DNA of 64,000 bases from the NCBI GenBank assembly GCA_025062275.1, contig JANXAP010000009.1:1-64000 (forward strand). Direction: 5' to 3'. Below, piece after piece: positions 43,477 through 51,462 of the stretch (its first letter is position 1; every line of letters starts with the position of its first letter). Source of the stretch: Dehalococcoidia bacterium. GTDB taxonomy: Bacteria; Chloroflexota; Dehalococcoidia; SM23-28-2; HRBIN24. The notes beneath the pieces are model-generated. The model had not been told where the DNA came from and did no database searches. It saw nothing but the letters and a program-made list of their open reading frames with translations. The position numbers and the translations under genes are program-made.

Positions 43477-44360
43477 TGGCGCCTCCTTTCCGACCAGTAG
43501 CGCAGGGCGATGGCCACGGCGTTCATCCCCAGCAGCACCGCCAGCAAGACGATGATGCCAGCCGCCGCCGCCTGATGGAAGGCGGGCTGTGGCCTAGATA
43601 TCCAGTCGAAGATCTGGATGGGCAGCACGGTGAAGGAGTCCATGGGCCCGCGAGGGTCGAAGGGCACGAACAGCAGCGCCCCCACCGTGATGAGGGGGGC
43701 CGTTTCGCCGATGGCCCGCGACAGGGCCAGAATAACCCCCGTCATCATGGGGCCGAGGGCCGCCGGCAGCACCTGGTGCCACACTGTCTGCCAGGGCGTC
43801 GCTCCCAGCGCCAGCGACGCCTCGCGTATGCTGTAGGGCACCGCCCGCAGCCCCTCGCGTGCCGATACGATGACGATGGGCAGCACTACCAGCGACAGGG
43901 TGAGGGCGCCCGCCAGCACCGTCCGCCCCAGGTCCATGGCCCGCACGAACAGGGCCAGCCCCAGCAACCCGTAGACGATGGACGGCACGCCAGCCAGATT
44001 GTTGATGTTGGTCTCGATAAGGCGGGTCAGCCAGTTGCGCGGGGCGAACTCCTCCAGGTAGATGGCCGCCCCGATGCCCACCGGCACCGCCAGGAGGCCG
44101 GTCAAACCCACCACCCAGAGGGAGCCCAGCAGGGCCGAGCGGATGCCCGCTCGCGTGGCGATACGCGACGGATAGCTGGTGATGAAGTCCCACGACAGCC
44201 TGTCCAGGCCATCCCGCGCCACCACTACCAGCAGCAGGACGAGAGCGGCTATGCCGGCCGCCGCCGCCAGTCGCAACAGCATCGCAGCGGCAGCCGCCAG
44301 CACGTGCCGACGCAGCAGCCGCCTCCGCCATTCAGCCGTGCGTAGGGCCGTCGTCGTCAC
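43470..44360 (-). CDS. pstA: Phosphate ABC transporter permease PstA
   Basis: 296 residues from the GTG at 44360, which overlaps the pstC stop (GTGA). Six membrane segments; the family loops [61 protein letters not shown] and the coupling loop [20 protein letters not shown] are present. It ends [19 protein letters not shown]. Forms the membrane channel of the phosphate importer together with PstC. Confidence 0.96.
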   Translation of the reverse strand: MTTTALRTAEWRRRLLRRHVLAAAAAMLLRLAAAAGIAALVLLLVVVARDGLDRLSWDFITSYPSRIATRAGIRSALLGSLWVVGLTGLLAVPVGIGAAIYLEEFAPRNWLTRLIETNINNLAGVPSIVYGLLGLALFVRAMDLGRTVLAGALTLSLVVLPIVIVSAREGLRAVPYSIREASLALGATPWQTVWHQVLPAALGPMMTGVILALSRAIGETAPLITVGALLFVPFDPRGPMDSFTVLPIQIFDWISRPQPAFHQAAAAGIIVLLAVLLGMNAVAIALRYWSERRRQW

Positions 44361-45292
44361 TCGTAGGCCTCCCGGAAGCGCGACAGGAGCCACTGAGCGG
44401 CCACGTTCAGCCCCAGGGTGCAGACGAACAGGGCCAGGCCTACGGCGAAGATGGTCTTGTATTCCAGACTGCCGGCAGGGGTATCGCCCAGGCTGACCTG
44501 GACGATGTAGGCCGGAAGGGCCTGCATCGCCTCCAACGGGTTCCAGGACAGGTTGGGCACGTTGCCGGCGGCGATGGTGACGATCATCGTCTCGCCCACG
44601 GCCCGAGCCATGGCCAGAACCACCGCTGCCACTATGCCCGACAGGGCCGCCGGCAGCACCACCCGCACCGCCACCTCGAAGCGGTTGCTGCCCAGGGCAT
44701 AGCCCGCCTCCCGCAGGGAGCCGGGCACGGCCCTCATCGCGTCCTCCGACAGGGAGGAGACCATGGGCAACAGCAGCACCGACATGGCCAGGGCCGCCGA
44801 CAGAGCGCTGAACAGGGTCTGCTGTCCCAGGAGCCTCTGCAGGATCTCGGGGGCGATGAAGGTGATGGCGAAGTAGCCGTAGACCACGGTGGGGATGCCC
44901 GCCAGCACCTCCAGGGCAGGCTTGAGGACGGCCCGCAGTCGGGGCGAGGCGTATTCGCTCAGGTAGATGGCAGCTCCCAGCCCCACGGGCACCGCCACTG
45001 CCAGGGCAAGGGCCGATATGAGAAAGGTGGCCGAAAGGAGGGGCAACACCCCGAAATGCTTCTCTACGAACAGGGGCGTCCAGCGGCTCTCGGTCAGGAA
45101 TTCGAGGATGGAGACCTCGCGGAAGAAGCCCACCGCCTCCTCCACCAGCACCGCCACGATGCCCACGGTAGTGAAGATGGAGATGGCGGCACAGAGGAAC
45201 AGGAGGCCCAGTATAGGCGCCTCGCGCAAGCGCAGGAGGCGACGGCGGCGCGGCGAGCGCCGCACCGCCAGTGGGGCCTCCGCGGTGGCCAT
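44357..45292 (-). CDS. pstC: Phosphate ABC transporter permease PstC
   Basis: 311 residues. The N-terminal [20 protein letters not shown] is basic and cytoplasmic, then six membrane helices, with [20 protein letters not shown] in the first outer loop, [40 protein letters not shown] and the coupling loop [18 protein letters not shown]. Starts 1 base after the pstS stop region and overlaps pstA by 4 bases. Confidence 0.96.
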   Translation of the reverse strand: MATAEAPLAVRRSPRRRRLLRLREAPILGLLFLCAAISIFTTVGIVAVLVEEAVGFFREVSILEFLTESRWTPLFVEKHFGVLPLLSATFLISALALAVAVPVGLGAAIYLSEYASPRLRAVLKPALEVLAGIPTVVYGYFAITFIAPEILQRLLGQQTLFSALSAALAMSVLLLPMVSSLSEDAMRAVPGSLREAGYALGSNRFEVAVRVVLPAALSGIVAAVVLAMARAVGETMIVTIAAGNVPNLSWNPLEAMQALPAYIVQVSLGDTPAGSLEYKTIFAVGLALFVCTLGLNVAAQWLLSRFREAYE

Positions 45293-45293
45293 C

Positions 45294-46307
45294 CTACCTC
45301 TCCCTCGCCAGCACGTCCTCGATGCGCAGGCCGGGAGTCACCCCCTGGAAGACGGTGCCCGTCCTGCGGTTCTCCCACCGCTCTCGCACCAGATCATAGG
45401 CGGCCCTGGGCAGAGGAACGTATCCCACCTCCCGCACCAGGTCACCTGCCACGTCCAGATAGAAGTCCACGAAGGCCCGCACCTCCGGGCGCTCCATGGA
45501 CCTGGTGCTAACGTATATAAACAACGGCCGCGAAAGGGGCCGGTAGGTGCCGTTGATGACGCTGTCCACCGAGGGCTCCACGCAGCCCTGGCCACCGTCC
45601 ACCTTGAGGGCCTTGAGGCGGGAACGGTTCTCCAGGTAATAGGCCAGGCCGAAGTAGCCCAGGGCGTTGGGGTCGCCAGCCACTCCCTGCACCAGGACGT
45701 TGTCGTCCTCGCTGGCGGTGTAGTCGCCGCGGCTGGCGTCCTCCTTGCCGACGATGGCCTCGGTGAAGTAGTCGAAGGTGCCCGAGTCGGTGCCGGCGCC
45801 GTAGAGGCGCAGGGGACGATCGGGCCAGGCCGGGTTCACCTGGTTCCAGCGAGTGACGGTGCCCTGGGCCGCCGGCTCCCACATCTTCTTCAGCTCGGCC
45901 ACAGTGATGCAGTCCACCCAGTCGTTGGCCGGGTTGACCACCACCGTCAGGGCATCGAAGGCCACTGGCAGCTCGATGAAGTCGATGCCGTTGTTGCGGC
46001 AGGCGTCTATCTCTTGCTGGCGAATGGGGCGGGACGCATCGGAGATGTCCGTCTCGCCGTTGCAGAACTTCTGGAAGCCGCCGCCCGTGCCGGAAATGCC
46101 AACCACCACCTCTACACCCGGTTCCTTGGCGCGAAACTCCTCAGCCACTGCCTCGCTGATGGGGAAGACGGTGCTGGAGCCATCCACGATTATGCGGCCG
46201 GAGAGGCCCGAGCCGCCGCCCTGGGAACCACAGGCAGCCAGCAGGGCCAGCGCCAGAGAGAGGGACACGACGGCCAGGCCACGCACAGTGAGAGAGCGCA
46301 CGTTCAA
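45294..46307 (-). CDS. pstS: Phosphate-binding lipoprotein PstS
   Basis: 337 residues from a TTG at 46307 with AAGGAGGAAAGGG just upstream. A lipoprotein signal ends LALLAAC (C26). Phosphate-site segments typical of Pst[39 protein letters not shown] and [17 protein letters not shown], with the phosphate-contacting Thr/Ser and Asp residues. Two cysteines (FCNGE, ACRNN) may form a disulfide. First gene of pstSCAB-phoU, preceded by the repeat array at 46351-46389. It captures extracellular phosphate. Confidence 0.96.
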   Translation of the reverse strand: MNVRSLTVRGLAVVSLSLALALLAACGSQGGGSGLSGRIIVDGSSTVFPISEAVAEEFRAKEPGVEVVVGISGTGGGFQKFCNGETDISDASRPIRQQEIDACRNNGIDFIELPVAFDALTVVVNPANDWVDCITVAELKKMWEPAAQGTVTRWNQVNPAWPDRPLRLYGAGTDSGTFDYFTEAIVGKEDASRGDYTASEDDNVLVQGVAGDPNALGYFGLAYYLENRSRLKALKVDGGQGCVEPSVDSVINGTYRPLSRPLFIYVSTRSMERPEVRAFVDFYLDVAGDLVREVGYVPLPRAAYDLVRERWENRRTGTVFQGVTPGLRIEDVLARER

Positions 46308-46350
46308 CCCTTTCCTCCTTGCGCCCCCGCTTCTAGTGTGCGGGGGCCAG

Positions 46351-46389
46351 TTTTAACGGCGTGTTAACGGGGCTTAACGCTGCGTAAAA
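46351..46389 (-). promoter_or_regulatory. Putative Pho box array before pstS
   Basis: Read on the plus strand, TTAAC occurs at 46353-46357, 46364-46368 and 46374-46378 and a TAAAA unit starts at 46385, spacing 11, 10 and 11. The array ends about 45 bases before the pstS start and 12 bases before a CACACT -10 candidate (46340-46335, minus). The same four-unit pattern with the same total span occurs at 47147-47183. Direct repeats of about 11 bp are how PhoB/PhoP proteins bind. It overlaps the last codons of the histidine phosphatase gene. Confidence 0.65.
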
Positions 46390-47096
46390 TCCGGGATGCC
46401 CCCGTCCCAGAGGTGAGCGCAGTCGCCCACCGTCTGGATGGCCGCCCGCTCGCCCGACATCCTGACCACCGTCAGAGAGGTGTGTTCGGGCAGGAAGAAG
46501 ATGTCGCGGGGGACGTCCAGGACGAAGCTCAGGCAGAGGTTGATGACCCCTCCGTGACAGATCACCACCACCCTCTGACCAGGGTGCCGGGCCACGATGC
46601 TGTCCAGTGCCCTGCGCACCCGCAGGCGGAAGCGGTGGGACGGCTCGAACCCGGGCAGTGTGTCCCACCTGGGGGACGCCAGCAGGCAGCGGGCCAGGTC
46701 CTGCACCAGCTCCTCGCGGTCGCGGCCGCGGAAGGCCGTCCGCAGGCGGGCCATGTCCGTCTCTACCTCACGCAGGTCGGGGACGGTCTCGATGGACAGG
46801 CCTGTGGCCTCGGCCACCGCCTGGGCTGTCTCCTGGGCGCGGCGCAGGGGCGAGGCATAAAGGGCGTCGATGCGGGTGCCGGCCAGGCGCCGGGCCAGCC
46901 GCTCGGCCTGCCAGCGCCCCCGCTCCGAGAGGGGCGGGTCGTAACTGGCCGCGTCCGGGGGGATGGGGGCCGCCTCGCCATGGCGCACGAGCACCAGCTC
47001 GGTGGCGTCGGGCGCCACGTGGCGGAACAGGCGGGTGAAGAGGTCTCCCTGGCCGGTGACCAGGGTCTCCTTGGGCTTGTCGGGTGCCTTCTGCAT
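46374..47096 (-). CDS. Histidine phosphatase (phosphoglycerate mutase-like) family protein
   Basis: 240 residues from the ATG at 47096 with GAAAGGAGGGAGAGA upstream; in-frame starts further up lie in or before the predicted promoter. The catalytic RHG is in ELVLVRHGEAAP (phospho-acceptor H), with Arg in SERGRWQAERLARRL and YASPLRRAQETAQAV, and the second His in VVVICHGGVIN. Such enzymes dephosphorylate small molecules or phosphoproteins. It lies between phoR and pstS on the same strand with a Pho-box-like array before it, so it is probably a phosphate-starvation gene that releases phosphate from an ester. Confidence 0.9.
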   Translation of the reverse strand: MQKAPDKPKETLVTGQGDLFTRLFRHVAPDATELVLVRHGEAAPIPPDAASYDPPLSERGRWQAERLARRLAGTRIDALYASPLRRAQETAQAVAEATGLSIETVPDLREVETDMARLRTAFRGRDREELVQDLARCLLASPRWDTLPGFEPSHRFRLRVRRALDSIVARHPGQRVVVICHGGVINLCLSFVLDVPRDIFFLPEHTSLTVVRMSGERAAIQTVGDCAHLWDGGIPDFTQR

Positions 47097-47146
47097 TCTC
47101 TCCCTCCTTTCACCCACCATGCTAGATCCCCCTCCTGACCGTATCC

Positions 47147-47183
47147 TCAACGCGATGTTAACGGGCCATTAGCACAGGTAAAA
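47147..47183 (-). promoter_or_regulatory. Putative Pho box array before the histidine phosphatase gene
   Basis: Read on the plus strand: TCAAC 47147-47151, TTAAC 47158-47162, TTAGC 47169-47173 and TAAAA 47179-47183, spacing 11, 11 and 10; the span from first to last unit is 32 bases, as in the array before pstS. A TAGCAT -10 candidate lies at 47124-47119 on the minus strand with a poor -35 (AGGATA) just inside the array, as expected for an activator-dependent promoter. Confidence 0.6.
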
Positions 47184-47194
47184 GTTGCGGGGCG

Positions 47195-48493
47195 TCAGTC
47201 AGCGAGGGGCAGAAAGATGCTGAAGGCTGAGCCTTGCCCGGGGCTGCTCTCGGCCCACACCCGCCCGCCGTGCGCCTCCACTATATGCTTGACGATGGCC
47301 AGGCCCAGGCCCGCTCCGGGACGACGGCGAGAGCGGTCGGCCTTATAGAAACGCTCGAAGATGCGCGGGAGGTCGGCAGGTTCGATGCCTACTCCCGTAT
47401 CGCGCACTGTCAGAACGACGCCGCCATCGCCCTCCGCTGCCGTGACCGTCACCGACCCCCCCGCTGGTGTGAACTTGATGGCGTTGTCCAGGAGGTTGAG
47501 GACGGCCCGCTCCAGACGCTCGGCGTCCCCCCGGACGGGGGGCAGTCGGGGAGGCAGCTGCAACGCCAGGCCCAAGCCCGCCTCCCTGGCGCGGGGCGCC
47601 ATGCGCTCCACCGCCCGGGACAGGACCGTCGCCAGGTCTACCGGCTGGGGGACGAAGACATCTACCCCTGCCTCCAAACGCGACAGCTCCAGCAACTCCT
47701 CCACCAGTCGGGCCATGCGCTCCGTCTCCTCCTCGGCGCGAGCGAGGAAAAGGTCGCGGGCCTGGGGGTCGTCCTGGGCGCCGGCCCGCAGGGCTTCCAG
47801 GGCCGATTTCACAGCAGCGATGGGGGTGCGCAGCTCGTGGGAGACATTGGCGACGAAGTCGCGGCGCACCTGGTCCACGCGGCGCACCTCGGTCAGGTCG
47901 CGCAGTGAGACCAGCAGCCTGCCGCTGCTGCCCAGTGCGGTCACCGTCAGCTCCAGGGGCCGGCCTCCGGGGCCTTCCACCGTCGAGGACGCGGAACCGC
48001 CCTCCCTGCGCACCCTCCTCAGGGCGTCCACAGCCTCGGCCTGGGGCAGGAACCAGGCCAGGGGCTGGGCCGCCAGGGCATGAGGCTCCTGGCCCAGGAC
48101 CGTGCTGGCAGCGGCGTTGCTGAAGCGTACGCGACCCTCGGCGTCCAGCACCAGCAGGGCATCGGGGCTGGCATCCAGGGCGGCCAGCAGCAGGTCGCGC
48201 TCCTGGCGGACGTCGTGGAGCGCCTCGGCCACTGCTGCCAACGGCCCGGACAGCTCAGCGGGAGCATCGGCGGGCAGCGGCCGGCCCGCTGCCAGGGAGT
48301 AGAGGGCCCGGGCCGAAGCGCTCCAGCGGCGTCGCCCCAGGTAGGCGACCACCAGCGCCAGGGCCAGCAGGCAGGCGCCGGCCAGGGCCACGGTACCAGG
48401 TCCAGCCTCCTCCACCAGCACCAGATAGACCCCCAGGGCCACCAAGAGAGCGAGAGCCAGAGACAGGAGGATCCTCAGGTCGGAGGTGGACAT
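47195..48493 (-). CDS. phoR: PhoR-type sensor histidine kinase
   Basis: 432 residues. Two N-terminal membrane helices (about 8-27 and 33-52) without a large outer domain, then a PAS domain (LLLAALDASPDALLVLDAEGR), the dimerisation/phospho-acceptor H-box FVANVSHELRTPIAAVKSAL, and the ATPase domain with N-box LNLLDNAIKFTPAGG, G1 VRDTGVGIEPADLPRIFERF and G2 GAGLGLAIVKHIV. Small outer domain and PAS are typical of PhoR, which senses phosphate through Pst and PhoU. Located between phoB and the phosphatase/pst genes. Confidence 0.93.
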   Translation of the reverse strand: MSTSDLRILLSLALALLVALGVYLVLVEEAGPGTVALAGACLLALALVVAYLGRRRWSASARALYSLAAGRPLPADAPAELSGPLAAVAEALHDVRQERDLLLAALDASPDALLVLDAEGRVRFSNAAASTVLGQEPHALAAQPLAWFLPQAEAVDALRRVRREGGSASSTVEGPGGRPLELTVTALGSSGRLLVSLRDLTEVRRVDQVRRDFVANVSHELRTPIAAVKSALEALRAGAQDDPQARDLFLARAEEETERMARLVEELLELSRLEAGVDVFVPQPVDLATVLSRAVERMAPRAREAGLGLALQLPPRLPPVRGDAERLERAVLNLLDNAIKFTPAGGSVTVTAAEGDGGVVLTVRDTGVGIEPADLPRIFERFYKADRSRRRPGAGLGLAIVKHIVEAHGGRVWAESSPGQGSAFSIFLPLAD

Positions 48494-48536
48494 TCCGCGC
48501 CCTCGTCAGCCCGCGGCAGGGAACCGCTGCACCGCC

Positions 48537-49217
48537 TCAGCCCTCGAATCGGTAGCCCAGGCCGCGGACGGTGATGATGCGGGTGGGCTTGCTCGGCGTC
48601 TCCTCGATCTTTTCCCTCAGCCAGCGCACGTGCACGTCCACGGTGCGGGTGTCGCCGGCATACTCGTAGCCCCACACCTGATCCAGCAGTTCCTCACGGC
48701 TGAAGGCGCGGCCGCGGTGGCGCATGAAGAACGCCAGCAGGTCGAACTCCTTGGGCTTCAGGGGCAGCGGCACGTCGCCACGGTAAGCCTCCCTCCGCCG
48801 CAGGTCGAGGCGCAGGTCCCCCGAGACGATGGCCTCCCCCTGGGGCTGGAGGCCCTGGGCGCGGCGCAGCAGGGCCCGCACCCTGGCCAGTAGCTCGCGC
48901 ATGGAAAAGGGCTTGGCCACATAGTCGTCGGCGCCCAGCTCCAGCCCCACCACCCGATCCGTCTCCTCGCCCTTGGCGGTGAGCATGATGATGGGCACCG
49001 ACGACTCGCGGCGCAGTCTCCGGCAGACCTCGAAACCGTCCAGGCCGGGCAGCAACACATCCAGAATGACGATGTCGGGCGACTGGCTGCGGGCCAATTG
49101 CAGGGCCGTCTCGCCATCGCCCGCCTCCAGGACCTGGAACCCTTCCCGCTCCAGGGTGTATCGCAGGGCCGCCACCAGGGTAGGCTCGTCGTCCACCACC
49201 AGCACCTTCCGCGCCAT
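48537..49217 (-). CDS. phoB: PhoB/PhoP-type response regulator
   Basis: 226 residues from the ATG at 49217. Receiver domain: [12 protein letters not shown] (acidic pair), phospho-acceptor D in [21 protein letters not shown] and [17 protein letters not shown]. The C-terminal winged helix ([21 protein letters not shown] to [14 protein letters not shown] and [12 protein letters not shown]) is OmpR/PhoB-like. With phoR next to it and pst genes downstream it is the regulator of the phosphate regulon. A TATAAT 9 bases before the ATG suggests a leaderless mRNA. Confidence 0.95.
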   Translation of the reverse strand: MARKVLVVDDEPTLVAALRYTLEREGFQVLEAGDGETALQLARSQSPDIVILDVLLPGLDGFEVCRRLRRESSVPIIMLTAKGEETDRVVGLELGADDYVAKPFSMRELLARVRALLRRAQGLQPQGEAIVSGDLRLDLRRREAYRGDVPLPLKPKEFDLLAFFMRHRGRAFSREELLDQVWGYEYAGDTRTVDVHVRWLREKIEETPSKPTRIITVRGLGYRFEG

Positions 49218-49226
49218 AGCAAGGCC

Positions 49227-49232
49227 ATTATA
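49227..49232 (-). promoter_or_regulatory. -10 element of phoB
   Basis: TATAAT on the minus strand (49232-49227), 9 bases before the phoB ATG; the transcript would have at most a few untranslated bases. It is divergent from, and back-to-back with, the riboswitch promoter. Confidence 0.65.
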
Positions 49233-49251
49233 GGCCACAGCTCGCAGCTCA

Positions 49252-49280
49252 TTGACACAGGTTCGAGGCCGTGGTAGCAT
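49252..49280 (+). promoter_or_regulatory. Promoter of the SAM-riboswitch transcript
   Basis: TTGACA (49252-49257), 17-base spacer, TAGCAT (49275-49280). Predicted start near 49287, some 20 bases before the riboswitch P1 stem. Confidence 0.8.
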
Positions 49281-49307
49281 ACGCACTCGACAACAGAATA
49301 TGGCCCC

Positions 49308-49430
49308 TCTTATCCAGAGTGGTGGAGGGAACGGCCCGGTGAAGCCCGGCAACCGGCCGGGGCCTGCCTAGAGGCGGCCCCTGCAGCGGTGCCAACGCCG
49401 TCCCCGCCTCTGGCGGGGGACGATAAGGGG
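49308..49430 (+). promoter_or_regulatory. SAM-I (S-box) riboswitch aptamer
   Basis: All S-box landmarks are in order: P1 5' strand with CTTATCCAGAG, then GGTGGAGGGAACGGCCCGG, TGAAGCCCGGCAACC, the GGTGCCAACGCC element, a P4-type hairpin (CCCCGCC/GGCGGGG) and the closing GATAAGGGG of P1. Downstream lie a terminator hairpin with T-run and a gene for a PLP enzyme. SAM binding stabilises P1 and lets the terminator form, turning the operon off when SAM is plentiful. Confidence 0.93.
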
Positions 49431-49448
49431 GAGAAAAGGCGAAGCAAG

Positions 49449-49482
49449 GCCTCTTCTCGACACCGGAAGGGGCTTTTCTTTA
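49449..49482 (+). terminator. Riboswitch-controlled terminator
   Basis: GCCTCTTC (49449-49456) pairs with GGAAGGGGC (49465-49473), followed by TTTTCTTT. The GAGAAAAGGC just after P1 can instead pair with the GCTTTTC of the terminator, giving an antiterminator when SAM is absent. Confidence 0.8.
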
Positions 49483-49580
49483 AGCCAGGCGGAGGCAGAG
49501 CAGGGGTCGAAGGACGCAGCGCCAGGCCACGGCGGTCGGGAGGAGCCAGGGCACCTATCTTGGGCAGGAGGTCTGGCGCC

Positions 49581-50831
49581 ATGTCCTTCGCGAAGAACCT
49601 GCGCTGTCGCGAGTGCGGGCGGCTCTACTCGCTCGACCCCATATACGTCTGTGAGTTCTGTTTCGGCCCCCTGGAGGTCATGTATGACTACGAGGCCCTG
49701 CGTCGGCACATCTCCCGTCGGCGCATCGAGCAGGGGCCCTTGACCATCTGGCGCTACGCTGACCTCCTGCCTGCCGAGGGGGAGCCGGTGGACATCGGCG
49801 CCGGCTTCACGCCCCTGCTGGAGGCCCGCAACCTGGGCCGGGCCCTGGGCCTCCGTCACCTTTACCTGAAGAACGACTGCGTCAATCCCACCTGGTCCTT
49901 CAAGGACCGGGTGGTCTCGGTGGCGGCCACCAAGTCGCGAGAGTTCGGCTTCGACACTCTGGCCTGCGCCTCTACCGGCAACCTGGCCAACTCGGTGGCA
50001 GCCCACGCCGCCCGTGCCGGCCTGCGGGCGCTCGTCTTCGTGCCCGCCGACCTGGAGGCAGCCAAGATCCTCGGGTCGGCCATTTACGGGCCGGTGCTGG
50101 TGGCGGTGCGCGGCTCCTACGATGACGTGAACCGCCTGTGCAGCGAGCTGGCCGAGAAGTATCGCTGGGCCTTCGTCAACATCAACGTCCGCCCTTACTA
50201 TGCCGAGGGGTCCAAGACCCTGGGCTACGAGGTATGCGAGCAGCTGGGCTGGCGCGCCCCCGACCACTGCATCGTCCCCGCTGCCAGCGGCTCCCTGTTC
50301 ACCAAGATCTACAAGGGCATCAAGGAGCTGGCCTGGCTGGGCCTCATCGAGTGGCGCAAGCCGCGCATGACCGCCGCCCAGGCGCTGGGCTGCTCGCCCA
50401 TTGTAGAGGCCTGGGACCGGGGCAGCTTCGACATCCGGCCGCAGCGGCCCAACACCATTGCCAAGTCGCTGGCCATCGGCAATCCGGCCGATGGCTATTA
50501 CGCCCTGAAGGTGCTAGCCGAGACGGACGGCTACGGGGTGGCAGTGACCGACGAGGAGGTGGTGGAGGGCATCAAGCTCCTGGCCGAGACGGAGGGCGTC
50601 TTCGCCGAGACGGCCGGGGGCGTGGTGGTGGCCGCCCTGCGGCGCCTGGCCCGCGAGGGGCGTATCGACCCCGACGAGACTGTGGTAGCCTTCATAACGG
50701 GAGCCGGGCTCAAGACGGCCGAGGCCGTCCAGGACGCCCTGGCCGAGCCGGTGCTGGTGGACCCCACCATCGCCTCCTTCGAGGAGGCCATCGCCCGGCG
50801 GCAGGGCGCCCTGCCCACCGCCCGCGGCTAG
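49581..50831 (+). CDS. Threonine-synthase-like PLP enzyme under SAM riboswitch control
   Basis: 416 residues from the ATG at 49581 (GCAGGAGGTCTGGCGCC upstream). The N-terminus is a zinc ribbon, CRECGRLY and CEFCFGP; then a fold type II PLP domain with K108 in NPTWSFKDRVVSVAA, ACASTGNLANSVAAHAARAG and ITGAGLKTAEAVQ. Threonine synthases act on O-phosphohomoserine. Here the gene sits behind a SAM-I riboswitch and before a NIL-domain gene and a ThiS-like carrier gene (9 and 11 bases), none of which belongs to threonine synthesis. I infer that it uses O-phosphohomoserine and carrier-bound sulfur to make homocysteine; ordinary threonine synthase is the alternative. Confidence 0.87.
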   Translation: MSFAKNLRCRECGRLYSLDPIYVCEFCFGPLEVMYDYEALRRHISRRRIEQGPLTIWRYADLLPAEGEPVDIGAGFTPLLEARNLGRALGLRHLYLKNDCVNPTWSFKDRVVSVAATKSREFGFDTLACASTGNLANSVAAHAARAGLRALVFVPADLEAAKILGSAIYGPVLVAVRGSYDDVNRLCSELAEKYRWAFVNINVRPYYAEGSKTLGYEVCEQLGWRAPDHCIVPAASGSLFTKIYKGIKELAWLGLIEWRKPRMTAAQALGCSPIVEAWDRGSFDIRPQRPNTIAKSLAIGNPADGYYALKVLAETDGYGVAVTDEEVVEGIKLLAETEGVFAETAGGVVVAALRRLAREGRIDPDETVVAFITGAGLKTAEAVQDALAEPVLVDPTIASFEEAIARRQGALPTARG

Positions 50832-50840
50832 GAGTCGACG

Positions 50841-51083
50841 GTGGCCAAACAGAGGGTCAAGTTCACCTTTCCGCCGCACCTCATACAGGAGCCCATCATC
50901 TGGCGCCTGGGGAGGCAGTTCGACCTGGTGACCAACATCCGCCGGGCCGACGTCGCCGAGGACCGGGGCTGGGTGATACTGGAGCTGGAAGGGGAGATGG
51001 AGGAGATCGAGCGGGGCATCCGCTGGGTCCAGGAACAGGGCGTGCGGGTAGACCCCGTCCCGGGCGATATCGTGGAGGGTTAA
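50841..51083 (+). CDS. Stand-alone NIL-domain protein
   Basis: 80 residues from a GTG with CTAGGAGTCGACG upstream. The whole protein is one NIL domain: VKFTFPPHLIQEPIIWRLG, FDLVTNIRRADVAEDRGW and EEIERGIRWVQEQGVRVDPV. NIL domains form the methionine-sensing C-terminus of MetN and also occur in ferredoxin-linked proteins implicated in homocysteine synthesis in anaerobic archaea and bacteria. Its place between the PLP enzyme and a sulfur carrier, behind a SAM riboswitch, fits a role as allosteric methionine sensor or as a sulfur-transfer partner. It has no cysteine, so it does not itself carry sulfur. Confidence 0.9.
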   Translation: MAKQRVKFTFPPHLIQEPIIWRLGRQFDLVTNIRRADVAEDRGWVILELEGEMEEIERGIRWVQEQGVRVDPVPGDIVEG

Positions 51084-51094
51084 GAGGAGCAGAG

Positions 51095-51370
51095 ATGAGC
51101 ATCACGGTGCGCATCCCTACGCCACTACGAGCCCTCACCGGCCAGCAGGACGTGGTGGTCGGTGACGGCAGCCGCCTCATCGAGTGCATCGAAGCACTCG
51201 ACGCCCGCTACCCGGGCATCAAGGAGCGGCTGGTAGACGAGGCCGGCCAGATCCGCCGCTTCGTCAACATCTACGTCAACGGCGAGGACGTGCGCTTCCT
51301 GCAGGGGCTGGACACCCCCTTGAAGCCCGGCGACGAGGTCAGCATAGTCCCTGCCGTGGCCGGGGGCTGA
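51095..51370 (+). CDS. ThiS/MoaD-like sulfur carrier with free Gly-Gly end
   Basis: 91 residues from the ATG at 51095 (AAGAGGAGCAGAG upstream). Ubiquitin-like beta-grasp: ITVRIPTPLRALTGQQDVVV, LIECIEALDARYPGIKERLV, FVNIYVNGEDVRFLQGLDT and PGDEVSIVPAVAGG, ending exactly in Gly-Gly. Such carriers are adenylated at the C-terminus by an E1 enzyme and converted to a thiocarboxylate. It is the last gene of the riboswitch transcript before a separate Rrf2 promoter and is a close paralogue of the carriers at 52856 and 53997. Likely sulfur donor for the PLP enzyme two genes upstream. Confidence 0.92.
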   Translation: MSITVRIPTPLRALTGQQDVVVGDGSRLIECIEALDARYPGIKERLVDEAGQIRRFVNIYVNGEDVRFLQGLDTPLKPGDEVSIVPAVAGG

Positions 51371-51391
51371 GGCCCCCCAACGGCCCCGTCC

Positions 51392-51421
51392 TTGCCCCGC
51401 CCTCATGGGGCATGATATGAT
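51392..51421 (+). promoter_or_regulatory. Promoter of the Rrf2 regulator gene
   Basis: TTGCCC (51392-51397), 18-base spacer, TATGAT (51416-51421). A second candidate -35, TTGACG, follows at 51424. The AT-rich stretch 51421-51447 before the start is a plausible autoregulatory operator. Confidence 0.45.
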
Positions 51422-51462
51422 TGTTGACGGGATTACTCTACTTTTTGGGGAACGGGCGGGGC

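Noticed and set aside
46351-47183. Terminator or simple AT-rich spacer as explanation for the TTAAC repeats
   Set aside because: The repeats do not form a hairpin, keep 10/11-base phasing and occur twice with the same total length.
49389-49580. N-terminal extension of the threonine-synthase-like protein
   Set aside because: The in-frame extension translates the 3' part of the riboswitch and its terminator; the ATG at 49581 has a good ribosome site.
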